From: Ruminococcus sp. zg-924
GTDB lineage: Bacteria > Bacillota > Clostridia > Oscillospirales > Acutalibacteraceae
Direction of reading: 5' to 3'
DNA: 64,000 bases
Assembly (NCBI RefSeq): GCF_024433635.1
Contig: NZ_WNJZ01000011.1
Span: 1 to 64,000 of the forward strand
The position numbers and the translations under genes were made by a program. Numbering within the stretch: the stretch's first letter is position 1; the number at the start of each line of letters is the position of its first letter. The notes under the pieces were generated by a model. It had not been told where the DNA came from. It saw only the letters and a list, made by a program, of their open reading frames with translations, and made no database searches. This document shows positions 29,286-36,852 of this stretch, one piece after another.

Positions 29286-29633
29286 TTACACATTAAGATC
29301 CTTGAGCAAATCCTCGCCGAGAACCTTTTGAATACCGATATTGATTGAACGATATTCCTCAACAATATTCTTGAGATATTCCCTGCCCTCTTCTTCAAGA
29401 TGATAGTACTTGCGAAGTCTCTTTCCGACTATTTCCTGTCTGTCGGAAATGACGCCCTTCTCAATCAAGCGATAAAGCGTTGGATAGAGCGAGCCTTCGG
29501 GCATAACAAAGTAACCCTCACTGCGCTGCTTAAGCTCCTGTGCCAGTTGATAGCCGTACATATCTTCTTTCTCTAAAAGGAAGAGGATAAGCATCTCGGA
29601 AGTGCCCTTCTTCAAGTTTTCTGAAATTCCCAT
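29286..29633 (-). CDS. PadR family transcriptional regulator
   Basis: A 115-aa winged-helix regulator of the short PadR subfamily (s1). It shows the typical ILFLLEKEDMYGYQLAQELKQRS and MPEGSLYPTLYRLIEKGVI recognition region, then the wing VGKRLRKYYHLEEEGREYL and one C-terminal helix. PadR proteins respond to small hydrophobic ligands, often drugs or phenolics, and usually repress an adjacent efflux gene. None is adjacent here. ATG follows AAGGAGGATTACG. An inverted repeat just downstream of its -10 suggests autoregulation. Confidence 0.93.
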   Translation of the reverse strand: MGISENLKKGTSEMLILFLLEKEDMYGYQLAQELKQRSEGYFVMPEGSLYPTLYRLIEKGVISDRQEIVGKRLRKYYHLEEEGREYLKNIVEEYRSINIGIQKVLGEDLLKDLNV

Positions 29634-29663
29634 CGTAATCCTCCTTAAAACGAATAACTAAAT

Positions 29664-29686
29664 AAAGATATATATATTGTATCTTT
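29664..29686. promoter_or_regulatory. candidate PadR operator
   Basis: A perfect 7-bp inverted repeat AAAGATA (29664-29670) / TATCTTT (29680-29686) with a 9-bp AT spacer, placed between the padR -10 and its ribosome binding site. This is where an autorepressor would bind. Confidence 0.5.
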
Positions 29687-29694
29687 GCGTAATC

Positions 29695-29723
29695 ATTGTA
29701 CAACATATTCGGAAAACTTACAA
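29695..29723 (-). promoter_or_regulatory. padR promoter
   Basis: Minus-strand -35 TTGTAA (29723-29718), 17-bp spacer, -10 TACAAT (29700-29695). Confidence 0.65.
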
Positions 29724-29872
29724 CAGTTTATAATAAGATTTTTTCTTCTTTAGCAAAATTTGTGTAAACTATCCAATGAATAAGCTTTATTTAGTTGAAT
29801 AAGCGAACAAATTTGTCATTAGAAATAGAGGAAATTTAGTGCGCAAAAAGCAGGGGTATAATAACCTTATAT

Positions 29873-30406
29873 TTAATTGTTGCGTTTTATCTTTGATAAT
29901 ATTTTGCGTGAGTTGTATACACTAATAACTATAATAGCAATGGCTACGCCCAAAACAATGCCTCCCAAAACATCTGTTGGGTAGTGGACGTATAAATACA
30001 GCCTTGAAAAGGCAGTTAATGTTGCAACAACATAGGCAGCAACACCGAACTTCTTGTTAAAGTAAAAAATTACGGTAGCCGAGGCAAACGACACTGCACT
30101 GTGGCTTGACGGAAAAGAATATCCGTGAGGTGGAGAAATCATCAATTGGATATCGGGATTTTCCAAAAACGGCCTTGGTCTGCACACAAGATTTTTAATT
30201 ATCAGCTCACTGCTGACAAATGTTATAACCAGAGTAATAAGCAAAAGCAAGCCTGCTTTACGGTACTTTTTTGTTATCAGCATTATTATTCCCGTTAATA
30301 TCCAAACCTCGCCGTGTTCTACAATGTTCGTAAAGAAAATCAGAATACTGCTGAAAACAGGATTCTCCAAATTCTGTTGAATAAAGTTTAAGATTTCAAT
30401 TTCCAT
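29873..30406 (-). CDS. PAP2-family phosphatase
   Basis: A 177-aa membrane phosphatase of the PAP2/BcrC type. The three-part active site is complete: KNLVCRPRP (C1), SSHSAVSFA (C2) and SRLYLYVHYPTDVLGG (C3, nucleophile-side His). Five or six transmembrane helices are visible. Likely substrates are undecaprenyl pyrophosphate or phosphatidic acid; which one cannot be decided. It starts 14 bp after the upstream gene at 30421, so they form a pair. Confidence 0.9.
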   Translation of the reverse strand: MEIEILNFIQQNLENPVFSSILIFFTNIVEHGEVWILTGIIMLITKKYRKAGLLLLITLVITFVSSELIIKNLVCRPRPFLENPDIQLMISPPHGYSFPSSHSAVSFASATVIFYFNKKFGVAAYVVATLTAFSRLYLYVHYPTDVLGGIVLGVAIAIIVISVYNSRKILSKIKRNN

Positions 30407-30420
30407 TAACGCTGTCCAAT

Positions 30421-31122
30421 CTACGAGATAAACAGGCTAAAATATATTCTCTTTGTTATCTCGTCAATATTGTCTATCTCATTTGAGAAGGTAAGCTTCA
30501 GGTTAAAAAGCTCTTTTCCTTCCTTTATAGGCACAATTACACGCTTAACAAGCTTTTCATCGCTCACCTTATCAGTAATAATAATCACCTTGGCATAGTA
30601 TAGCTGTGTTGTTTCTATTGTTGCGCCAATAAGCTCGGCTAAGTTTTGCTGGCGCCGAAACAACTCGTCCTGTGCCAACGGTTTTGGCAGCTTGACACGC
30701 TCAAGCTCCACTACAAGCGGCGACGAATAAATGTCATCAGCACAGTCACTTGAATAAGCTATGACATCGTGATTCTGAAAATCACGCTTCCATTCAAACG
30801 CAGTCGGAACGCTTACAACATAATCCAGCATATGTATTTGTATTCCAGCGCCAAAGTTCAAGTACCCTCTTCTCTGCTTTAAATCTATTCCAAGCTCCTT
30901 AGCCTGCTTTTTCATTTCCTCAGAAATATTGTTTGCTGCATCTCTGATTTCGTGCGCAACATAGCTTCCTTCACAATAACCTCCGCCGTAAATCTCGCTG
31001 TAGCCTCCTGTTGTAACCTTTGGCTGAGCCGTATTTTCATTTTTGGATACAATTTTATCTTCCGGAATATTCTCAGAAATATCCTCAGTATTGCTCACTT
31101 TAAGCTTATCTGCCTCTGACAA
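30421..31122 (-). CDS. unknown cytoplasmic protein upstream of PAP2 phosphatase
   Basis: A 233-aa protein I do not recognise. Residues 1-45 are charged and probably disordered. A Gly/Tyr-rich patch (GGYSEIYGGGYCEGSY) precedes a helix with EEMKKQAKELGIDLKQRRG and a mixed alpha/beta region. There is no signal or membrane helix. The start is TTG (31122) with GGAGG 9 nt upstream. It has its own promoter and is followed closely by the PAP2 gene. Confidence 0.65.
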   Translation of the reverse strand: MSEADKLKVSNTEDISENIPEDKIVSKNENTAQPKVTTGGYSEIYGGGYCEGSYVAHEIRDAANNISEEMKKQAKELGIDLKQRRGYLNFGAGIQIHMLDYVVSVPTAFEWKRDFQNHDVIAYSSDCADDIYSSPLVVELERVKLPKPLAQDELFRRQQNLAELIGATIETTQLYYAKVIIITDKVSDEKLVKRVIVPIKEGKELFNLKLTFSNEIDNIDEITKRIYFSLFIS

Positions 31123-31151
31123 ATTTATCGCCTCCGATTACCAATAGGTAC

Positions 31152-31180
31152 ATTATACAATAACACTTAAACAATTGCAA
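31152..31180 (-). promoter_or_regulatory. promoter of the 30421-31122 / PAP2 pair
   Basis: Minus-strand -35 TTGCAA (31180-31175), 17-bp spacer, -10 TATAAT (31157-31152). Confidence 0.7.
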
Positions 31181-31296
31181 TGAAAAATCATCTTGCAAAG
31201 CTATTAAAAATCGTTATAATTGTTAAAATTCCGCAGCTTTTCAGTTAAAAATAACAATTCCACCTACAAAAAAATATATGTTTTTACTTTAGAAAG

Positions 31297-31339
31297 ACTC
31301 AAGGGCTGCACAACGGAGTAATTTGCGCAGCCCTTGAGT
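31297..31339 (-). terminator. terminator of the NiCo-controlled P-type ATPase gene
   Basis: A 13-bp perfect stem (ACTCAAGGGCTGC at 31297-31309, GCAGCCCTTGAGT at 31327-31339). It lies about 75 nt beyond the ATPase stop. The T-run on the minus strand is weak (CTTTCT). Confidence 0.65.
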
Positions 31340-31413
31340 TATATACTTTTGTATCATATTTGTTTGTGAATTATTCAAGTGCCATCATCACAATGTTTTA
31401 GAGTTTCACACAG

Positions 31414-33945
31414 TTATTCCTGCATTTCTCTTTTTTTCACCGGTTTTGAAACAGCCTTTACTATTTCGTACCACATAACGCTTACCACAGCTATTGCAAA
31501 GGATGCAAGAAGAGAAACAACTGACAACGGCTCAAGCTTTAAGAATGAATTAATCGGTGAATATAGCACAAGCAGCACCAAAGCAATTGTACCCAATGAT
31601 GTTACCCACATTACTTTATCGTGGGCAAGTGCTTTTATTGAACGAAAGGCATAGTCCTTTTCACTGGAGTTGACAAAAACAAGCAAAAGATTTGAAAACA
31701 TTATTATTGTTAAAGACATAGAACGGGCATAGCTGCTGTTTCCGGTTTGATTGAGTATAAATAAATATGTTCCAAATGAAGCAGCAAATATAACAATACC
31801 CTGCACTATGCTTTTAATTATACCCGAAAGCTTTATAATCGGCTCTGACGGATTGCGAGGAGGTCGGCTCATAATATTGCTCTCAGCAGGCTGGCGTTCA
31901 AGGACTATTGAGCAGGTCGGGTCAATTAAAAGCTCAAGAAGCACAACGTGCAAAGGCAGAAGCATCAGCTCACCTGAGGATATGCCGAGCATCGGAGCCA
32001 AAAGAGAAGCAAGTGCAATAGGAATATGAATAGTAAAGATGTAACCTATTGCCTTTCTTATATTGTCAAATATTCTTCTGCCGTCCCTTACTGTATCAAC
32101 AATAGTTGAGAAATTATCGTCAAGCAGAATAAGGTCGGCGGCTTCACGGGAAACCTCACTGCCTCTTTTGCCCATTGCTATGCCTATATCGGCATACTTC
32201 AATGCAGGAGCGTCATTAACGCCGTCGCCTGTCATTGCAACAATCTCTCCGTTTCTGCGCAGAGCCTTAACTATTCTCATTTTATGCTCAGGTATTACTC
32301 GTGAGAAAATGTTTGCGTGACGAACAGCTTCACAAAGTTCATCATCGCTCATTTTTTCAAGCATATCGCCTGTTATTATATCGCTTGAATTTTCTATTCC
32401 TACCTGACTTGCTATGCTTGACGCTGTAAAGCCGTTATCACCTGTTATCATTACAACCCTTATTCCGGCTTTTTTGCAGGTTTCAATATCAGCTGCAACC
32501 AACTCTCTCGGTGGGTCTGCAAGACCTACCAAGCCCAGAAAACTCAGCTTGCAGTCTGTAAGCTCATGCGGAATTTCCTCCGAAGAATTTACATTCTGAC
32601 TTGCAACAGCTATAACACGCAAGCCTTTTGATGACATTTCCTCCGCCTTTTCAGAAACATCTTTGTAAGCTTCATCTGACAAAGAGCAAAGCGAACTAAT
32701 TTTTTCAAAGGACCCTTTTGCGGCTATAATAATCTTTCCGTCCTTATTCCAAACGTGACCCATCATTTTGCTTTTGTTTGTGAAGGCGTATTCCGTTACA
32801 AGCTCCCCCGAAAACAGCTCTTTCACGGAAATGCCGTTTGCTTCACAAAAGCTGAGCATTGCCTTTTCCATTGGGTCATAGCACTCAACCTCACACGCCA
32901 TGCCCATAATTTCGCAAAGCTCTTTCTCAGTACAGTTGTAAGTATGAAAATTAGTTACCGTCATTTCGTTCATCGTGATTGTGCCTGTTTTGTCAACACA
33001 AAGTACCGAAACCGCTCCGAGTGTTTCAACGGAAGGCATTGTCCGCACAAGCGAGCTTTTTCTTGCAAGCCTCCAAGCGCCCATTGAGAGAAACACTGTA
33101 AGAACAACAGGAAACTCCTCCGGTATCATAGCCATAGCAAGCGTTATGCCCGACAAAATGCTTTCAACAAGCCTATCTGAAAATGATGGAATTGTGAGGT
33201 TCAAAAATGTAATCAGCGTTACAAGCACAAACAGAACAGCCGCAATGACAGCACAAACCTTAACAAGCTTATTAGTCTGCTTTTGCAGAGGTGTCGGCAT
33301 ATCGGGCGCTTGTGCTACATTCTTGCCTATCTTGCCATACTCTGTTGAAGTGCCTGTTGCAGTTACAAGAATTGACGCACTGCCCTGAGTACAAAGCGTA
33401 CCGGCATAGCACATATCACTGCGCCAATAATCACCGCCTGCATCGGGATTTGCTATATCAGTTTTCCAAACACCCTCAGACTCGCCTGTAAGCGAGGATT
33501 CATTTACACAAAAATCACTGCACTTAATTATTTCACCGTCAGCAGGAATTTTAACACCCTCAACAACGAGCATTATATCACCCGGTACAAGCTCTGTGCT
33601 AAGAATAGTCTGTTCCTTGCCGTCACGGATTACCATTGTATGCGGTGCTGAAAGATTTTTAAGCGCACTTATGGTTTTGTCGGTTTTCCATTCCTGCACA
33701 AAGTCAATCGTGATTATAGCAATAACAAAAACCAGCATTATTGCTCCGTCACGAGGCTCACCTAAGATAAAGTAAATTACAGCTGCGACCAGAAGCAGTA
33801 TGAACATCGGCTCCGCTATTGTATGCAGCAGCTTTAAAATAAATCCGTCCTTCTTTTGTGGCACAAGCTCGTTTCTGCCGTATTTTTGCAGCAGAATCTT
33901 CGCTTGTTCAGTTGTCAGTCCTTCATAGATATTTTTTTCACTCAT
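31414..33945 (-). CDS. P-type cation-transporting ATPase under NiCo riboswitch control
   Basis: An 843-aa P-type ATPase with P2-type architecture: cation-ATPase N-domain, two helices, actuator with NESSLTGES (about 145), helix 4, phosphorylation motif CVDKTGTIT, TGDGVNDAPALK, and a C-terminal six-helix domain. Helix 4 reads MIPEEFPVV rather than the CPC of P1B metal pumps or the PEGLP of many Ca2+ pumps. On topology alone it would be called Ca2+/cation ATPase. The NiCo riboswitch upstream argues for efflux of Co2+, Ni2+ or Fe2+. ATG follows TAGGAGGCGAATAAA. Confidence 0.92.
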   Translation of the reverse strand: MSEKNIYEGLTTEQAKILLQKYGRNELVPQKKDGFILKLLHTIAEPMFILLLVAAVIYFILGEPRDGAIMLVFVIAIITIDFVQEWKTDKTISALKNLSAPHTMVIRDGKEQTILSTELVPGDIMLVVEGVKIPADGEIIKCSDFCVNESSLTGESEGVWKTDIANPDAGGDYWRSDMCYAGTLCTQGSASILVTATGTSTEYGKIGKNVAQAPDMPTPLQKQTNKLVKVCAVIAAVLFVLVTLITFLNLTIPSFSDRLVESILSGITLAMAMIPEEFPVVLTVFLSMGAWRLARKSSLVRTMPSVETLGAVSVLCVDKTGTITMNEMTVTNFHTYNCTEKELCEIMGMACEVECYDPMEKAMLSFCEANGISVKELFSGELVTEYAFTNKSKMMGHVWNKDGKIIIAAKGSFEKISSLCSLSDEAYKDVSEKAEEMSSKGLRVIAVASQNVNSSEEIPHELTDCKLSFLGLVGLADPPRELVAADIETCKKAGIRVVMITGDNGFTASSIASQVGIENSSDIITGDMLEKMSDDELCEAVRHANIFSRVIPEHKMRIVKALRRNGEIVAMTGDGVNDAPALKYADIGIAMGKRGSEVSREAADLILLDDNFSTIVDTVRDGRRIFDNIRKAIGYIFTIHIPIALASLLAPMLGISSGELMLLPLHVVLLELLIDPTCSIVLERQPAESNIMSRPPRNPSEPIIKLSGIIKSIVQGIVIFAASFGTYLFILNQTGNSSYARSMSLTIIMFSNLLLVFVNSSEKDYAFRSIKALAHDKVMWVTSLGTIALVLLVLYSPINSFLKLEPLSVVSLLASFAIAVVSVMWYEIVKAVSKPVKKREMQE

Positions 33946-33991
33946 TTTATTCGCCTCCTAAGTTTTGTCAAAACATTTTCAACGCAGATAC

Positions 33992-34086
33992 AAAAAGCAC
34001 CTGCGGGAATACTACTGTCCCGCAGATGCTTATAATCTGCTGCCTTGAGGCCCGGCATATGATAATACATTGCCTGTTCAGTTTGT
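33992..34086 (-). promoter_or_regulatory. NiCo (czcD-motif) riboswitch with terminator
   Basis: The minus-strand leader matches the NiCo consensus in order: ACTG opening P1, CAGGCAATG core (about 34076-34068), GCCGGGCC and GGCAGCAGAT (34054-34036), then ATCTGCGGGACAGT closing P1 (to about 34012). The 3' aptamer strand CTGCGGGA is reused in the terminator stem AAGCACCTGCGGGA/TCCCGCAGATGCTT (33995-34008 with 34018-34031), followed by TTTTTGT. Metal binding should therefore block the terminator and turn the pump on. The family senses Co2+/Ni2+, and Fe2+ has also been reported. Confidence 0.92.
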
Positions 34087-34138
34087 ACTGTTGATTTACA
34101 TTTGCTAAAATGTTTTGCAGTGCAAAGAGTGTTTGATA

Positions 34139-34167
34139 AGTATATCATACGGTATAATAAACGTCAA
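34139..34167 (-). promoter_or_regulatory. promoter of the NiCo riboswitch transcript
   Basis: Minus-strand -35 TTGACG (34167-34162), 17-bp spacer, -10 TATACT (34144-34139), about 50 bp before the aptamer. Confidence 0.8.
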
Positions 34168-34179
34168 CATTTTTTTAAT

Positions 34180-34221
34180 AATTCACACTTCCGAAATTTT
34201 AAAAAATTCACACTTCCGAAA
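34180..34221. repeat. 17-bp direct repeat across the S1-protein stop codon
   Basis: AATTCACACTTCCGAAA occurs at 34180-34196 and again at 34205-34221. The second copy contains the last codons and stop of the S1-domain gene, so a short duplication of the gene end lies just downstream of it. Confidence 0.7.
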
Positions 34222-35137
34222 AGACAGTTTCAATACACCTTTTACAGCCCTCCGGCGAATATAAAAACGAGTCAAGGTGGTCGCCGCTAAAGTAGTATTT
34301 CGGCTTTTCGGGACGGATTTTATAGTCAAACGAATCTATAATAATAAGCTTGATTTTCATACGCTCAGGTATAATGCTTTTTATGTATACGCTCGCCTGC
34401 TGACCTGTTTTTATATCTTCCTTAAGCTCCGCAAGTCCGGCAAGGTTAGGGGTCAACTCTACAAATGCACCGTAGTCCTCAACCGAGCGAATTATGCCTG
34501 CTACCGTTTCTCCTGCCTTGAAATCACGTACATTCTCGTTCCACGTTCCAAGAAGCTCCTTGTGTGACAGGCTGATTCTTCCGTTTTCTATATTCTTAAT
34601 AATAGCCTTAATATCCATACCGACGTTAAACCGCTCGGACGGATGCTCTATTCTTGAAACGGATATACTGTCAATAGGCAAAAGTGCAATTACGCCGCAG
34701 CCTATGTCAACAAATGCTCCGAAGCTTTCAAGGTGCGTTATCTTGCCAATAGTTACATCACCGTTTCTAAGCTTGCTTATTTTCGCCTCAACGCATTTTT
34801 CCTGCGCTTTTCTGCGTGAAAGGTAGGCGCAGGGATTGCCTAAAGCGTCATTTTCTATTCTCTCAACAATAAAGCAAACAGGTCGGTTAACACGTGATAT
34901 TACCGCTATATCCTTGACTGTGCCCTCTCTTATTCCGATAGCTCCTTCTTCCCTTGGTATAACGCCCTTCATACAACCCAAATCAACAATCAGGTTATGG
35001 TCGCTGTCACATATAATTGCTCTCGCCTCAAGTATTCTATTGTCTGCGCATGCCTCGGCAATACTCGTTTTTGAGCGCAAAGCGGATATATTTCCTGCGG
35101 TTTCTATTAATCTGCCCTCAGGATAAAATTCTGTCAT
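34208..35137 (-). CDS. S1 RNA-binding domain protein (ribosomal protein S1-like)
   Basis: A 309-aa protein with a degenerate N-terminal S1-like domain (about 35-105) and two clear S1 domains. The first has IGKITHLESFGAFVDIG (about 125-195) and the second has IIRSVEDYGAFVEL (about 212-275). Firmicute short S1 homologues of this type bind single-stranded RNA; whether this one acts in translation or RNA decay is open. Met 35137 is chosen over the upstream ATG 35152 because GGGAGGAAGAAAA precedes it. It lies divergent from the cyclophilin gene. Confidence 0.88.
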   Translation of the reverse strand: MTEFYPEGRLIETAGNISALRSKTSIAEACADNRILEARAIICDSDHNLIVDLGCMKGVIPREEGAIGIREGTVKDIAVISRVNRPVCFIVERIENDALGNPCAYLSRRKAQEKCVEAKISKLRNGDVTIGKITHLESFGAFVDIGCGVIALLPIDSISVSRIEHPSERFNVGMDIKAIIKNIENGRISLSHKELLGTWNENVRDFKAGETVAGIIRSVEDYGAFVELTPNLAGLAELKEDIKTGQQASVYIKSIIPERMKIKLIIIDSFDYKIRPEKPKYYFSGDHLDSFLYSPEGCKRCIETVFSEV

Positions 35138-35247
35138 TTTTCTTCCTCCCATAATATAGGTTTTCTATGCCATTATATTAAGGTGGGTAGGGAAATATTA
35201 CAGTGTGAAGTATGATGCCCCATTTATAATTATGAATAAAGTTCTTC

Positions 35248-35276
35248 TTGCGATTTTACGGGAAATGATATACAAT
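35248..35276 (+). promoter_or_regulatory. promoter of cyclophilin-thioredoxin
   Basis: -35 TTGCGA (35248-35253), 17-bp spacer, -10 TACAAT (35271-35276), 48 bp before the cyclophilin ATG. Confidence 0.6.
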
Positions 35277-35324
35277 AGAATGCAAGTAATATTTACTTCA
35301 TCTTTATTGAAAGGAATGTATTAT

Positions 35325-36257
35325 ATGAATAAATACAAAATCAAGGCTATAACTGCCGCTTGTCTTGCAGCAGCTGCTGTTGCGGTTGTTGTCGGCGGCT
35401 GCGATTCTTCATCTTCAAGCTCATCTTCAAACCCTTCTTCAAGCTCCGCTGCTGCCGCAACCGAGGCACCGACTAACGCAGAGCTTATCAGCTGGGACGA
35501 CCTTGGAATTGAAAGAAAAATCTACGACGATAAGGAGCACGAGATTGGCTATCAGCTTGACAAGCCAAGCGCAGGCGAAGAGGTTGCGATAATGCACACA
35601 TCTATGGGCGATATCTCAATGCGTTTCTTTCCAGAAGCTGCACCGAAATCCGTTGAGAACTTTATCACACACGCCAAGGAGGGCTATTACGACGGACTGA
35701 CCTTCCACCGTGTAATCAGCGATTTTATGATTCAGGGCGGTGACCCGAAGGGTGACGGCACAGGCGGAGAGAGTATTTACGGCGAAAGCTTTGAGGACGA
35801 GTTCAGCAACAAGCTTTTCAATATCAGAGGAAGCGTTGCAATGGCTAACAGCGGAGCAGACACAAACGGCAGCCAGTTCTTCATCAATCAGGGCGACAAG
35901 GACGCCTTCACAGGCTGGGCAAACCTTGAAGCACAGTGGAAGCAGGTTCATCAGGAAATTTCAAACTTAGTAGCTCAGGGTCAGAAGGACGTTGTTCTCA
36001 CACAGCTTCAGTACATCTACGGACTTGACACCGATATGGTTCCTGACGAAGCTAAAAAGCTTTATGAGGAAAACGGCGGCAACGCAACTCTTGACGGTGC
36101 ATTTAACATAATTGACAGAGGCCACACAGTTTTTGCTCAGGTTTATGACGGAATGGACGTTGTAGATAAGATTGCCAAGGTTGAAGTTGACGGAACAAGC
36201 AAGCCGACAAAGGATGTTACAATTAAAAGCATTGAAATTGTTCCGTACAGCGAATAA
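35325..36257 (+). CDS. cyclophilin-type peptidyl-prolyl isomerase lipoprotein
   Basis: A 310-aa secreted lipoprotein. A signal peptide ends in VVVGG-C (Cys near residue 26), then a Ser-rich linker, then a cyclophilin domain. That domain has [24 protein letters not shown], the catalytic [24 protein letters not shown] and GSQFFIN. Between the FFIN motif and [18 protein letters not shown] there is an insertion of about 60 residues rich in Gln/Tyr/Asp. ATG 35325 with AAGGAA is chosen over the longer frame, which overlaps the promoter. It probably folds exported proteins at the outer membrane face. Thioredoxin follows 44 bp downstream. Confidence 0.92.
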   Translation: MNKYKIKAITAACLAAAAVAVVVGGCDSSSSSSSSNPSSSSAAAATEAPTNAELISWDDLGIERKIYDDKEHEIGYQLDKPSAGEEVAIMHTSMGDISMRFFPEAAPKSVENFITHAKEGYYDGLTFHRVISDFMIQGGDPKGDGTGGESIYGESFEDEFSNKLFNIRGSVAMANSGADTNGSQFFINQGDKDAFTGWANLEAQWKQVHQEISNLVAQGQKDVVLTQLQYIYGLDTDMVPDEAKKLYEENGGNATLDGAFNIIDRGHTVFAQVYDGMDVVDKIAKVEVDGTSKPTKDVTIKSIEIVPYSE

Positions 36258-36301
36258 TTGCACTTTTTCCGCAAATACTAAAATAGAAAGGACGAGATAC
36301 T

Positions 36302-36616
36302 ATGGCAATTTTACATCCAACTAATGAAGAATTTAAGGATTTAATCAGCAGTGGCGTTACTCTTGTCGACTTCTATGCAGACTGGTGCGGTCCGTGCAAG
36401 ATGCTATCACCTTTCATTGAGCAAATTGCCAATAACTATGACGGCAAAATTAAGGTTGCAAAGATTAATGTTGACGAGAACTCTTCACTTGCCGCAAGCT
36501 TCGGTGTTGCAAGTATTCCTACCGTTATAATTTTCAAGGACGGAGTAAACAAGGCTGTGGAGGTCGGTTTCAAGCCGATAGACAGCTACACAGGAATAAT
36601 AGACAGTCTTATTTAA
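36302..36616 (+). CDS. trxA: thioredoxin
   Basis: A 104-aa thioredoxin with the standard WCGPCK active site (Cys29, Cys32) after the VDFYADW strand, and cis-Pro in VASIPTVIIF (about 73). No signal peptide, so it is cytoplasmic. ATG follows GAAAGGACGAGATACT. Probably co-transcribed with the cyclophilin gene. No thioredoxin reductase lies nearby. Confidence 0.96.
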   Translation: MAILHPTNEEFKDLISSGVTLVDFYADWCGPCKMLSPFIEQIANNYDGKIKVAKINVDENSSLAASFGVASIPTVIIFKDGVNKAVEVGFKPIDSYTGIIDSLI

Positions 36617-36633
36617 TATATTTTAAAAAAGGG

Positions 36634-36662
36634 TTGACAAATTCCGTTTTTTAATTTATATA
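36634..36662 (+). promoter_or_regulatory. promoter of the Mn2+ riboswitch transcript
   Basis: -35 TTGACA (36634-36639), 17-bp spacer, -10 TATATA (36657-36662). TATAAT at 36661-36666 is an alternative with a long spacer. Confidence 0.75.
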
Positions 36663-36672
36663 TAATATATGC

Positions 36673-36810
36673 ATAAAAGGGAGTAGCCGGCAGATAACTG
36701 TAATATGCTGCGTCAGTACAATTGCTTTTCAGCAATTCGCTCATATTTTAAATGGCAAGACTTTTATCACTTAAGGTATCATAGCCTTTTGTGATAAAAG
36801 TCTTTTATTT
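36673..36810 (+). promoter_or_regulatory. yybP-ykoY (Mn2+) riboswitch with terminator
   Basis: The family signatures are clear: ATAAAAGGGAGTAGC opening (36673-36686), internal TGCGTCAGTACAATTGC, and GGCAAGACTTTTAT closing P1 (36754-36767). P1 is ATAAAAG/CTTTTAT. The closing strand doubles as the terminator 5' arm: AAGACTTTTATCAC (36757-36770) pairs with GTGATAAAAGTCTT (36791-36804), followed by TTATTTTG. Mn2+ stabilises P1, frees transcription and turns the gene on. It lies directly upstream of a P-type ATPase, a known target type for this class. Confidence 0.95.
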
Positions 36811-36852
36811 TGCCCCACCCCCTAATATATACAAAACTGAGGAGGTAATTTT

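Noticed and set aside
31414-33945. Calling the first P-type ATPase a Ca2+ pump from topology alone
   Set aside because: The NiCo riboswitch gives independent evidence for transition metal efflux, so substrate is left open towards Co/Ni/Fe.
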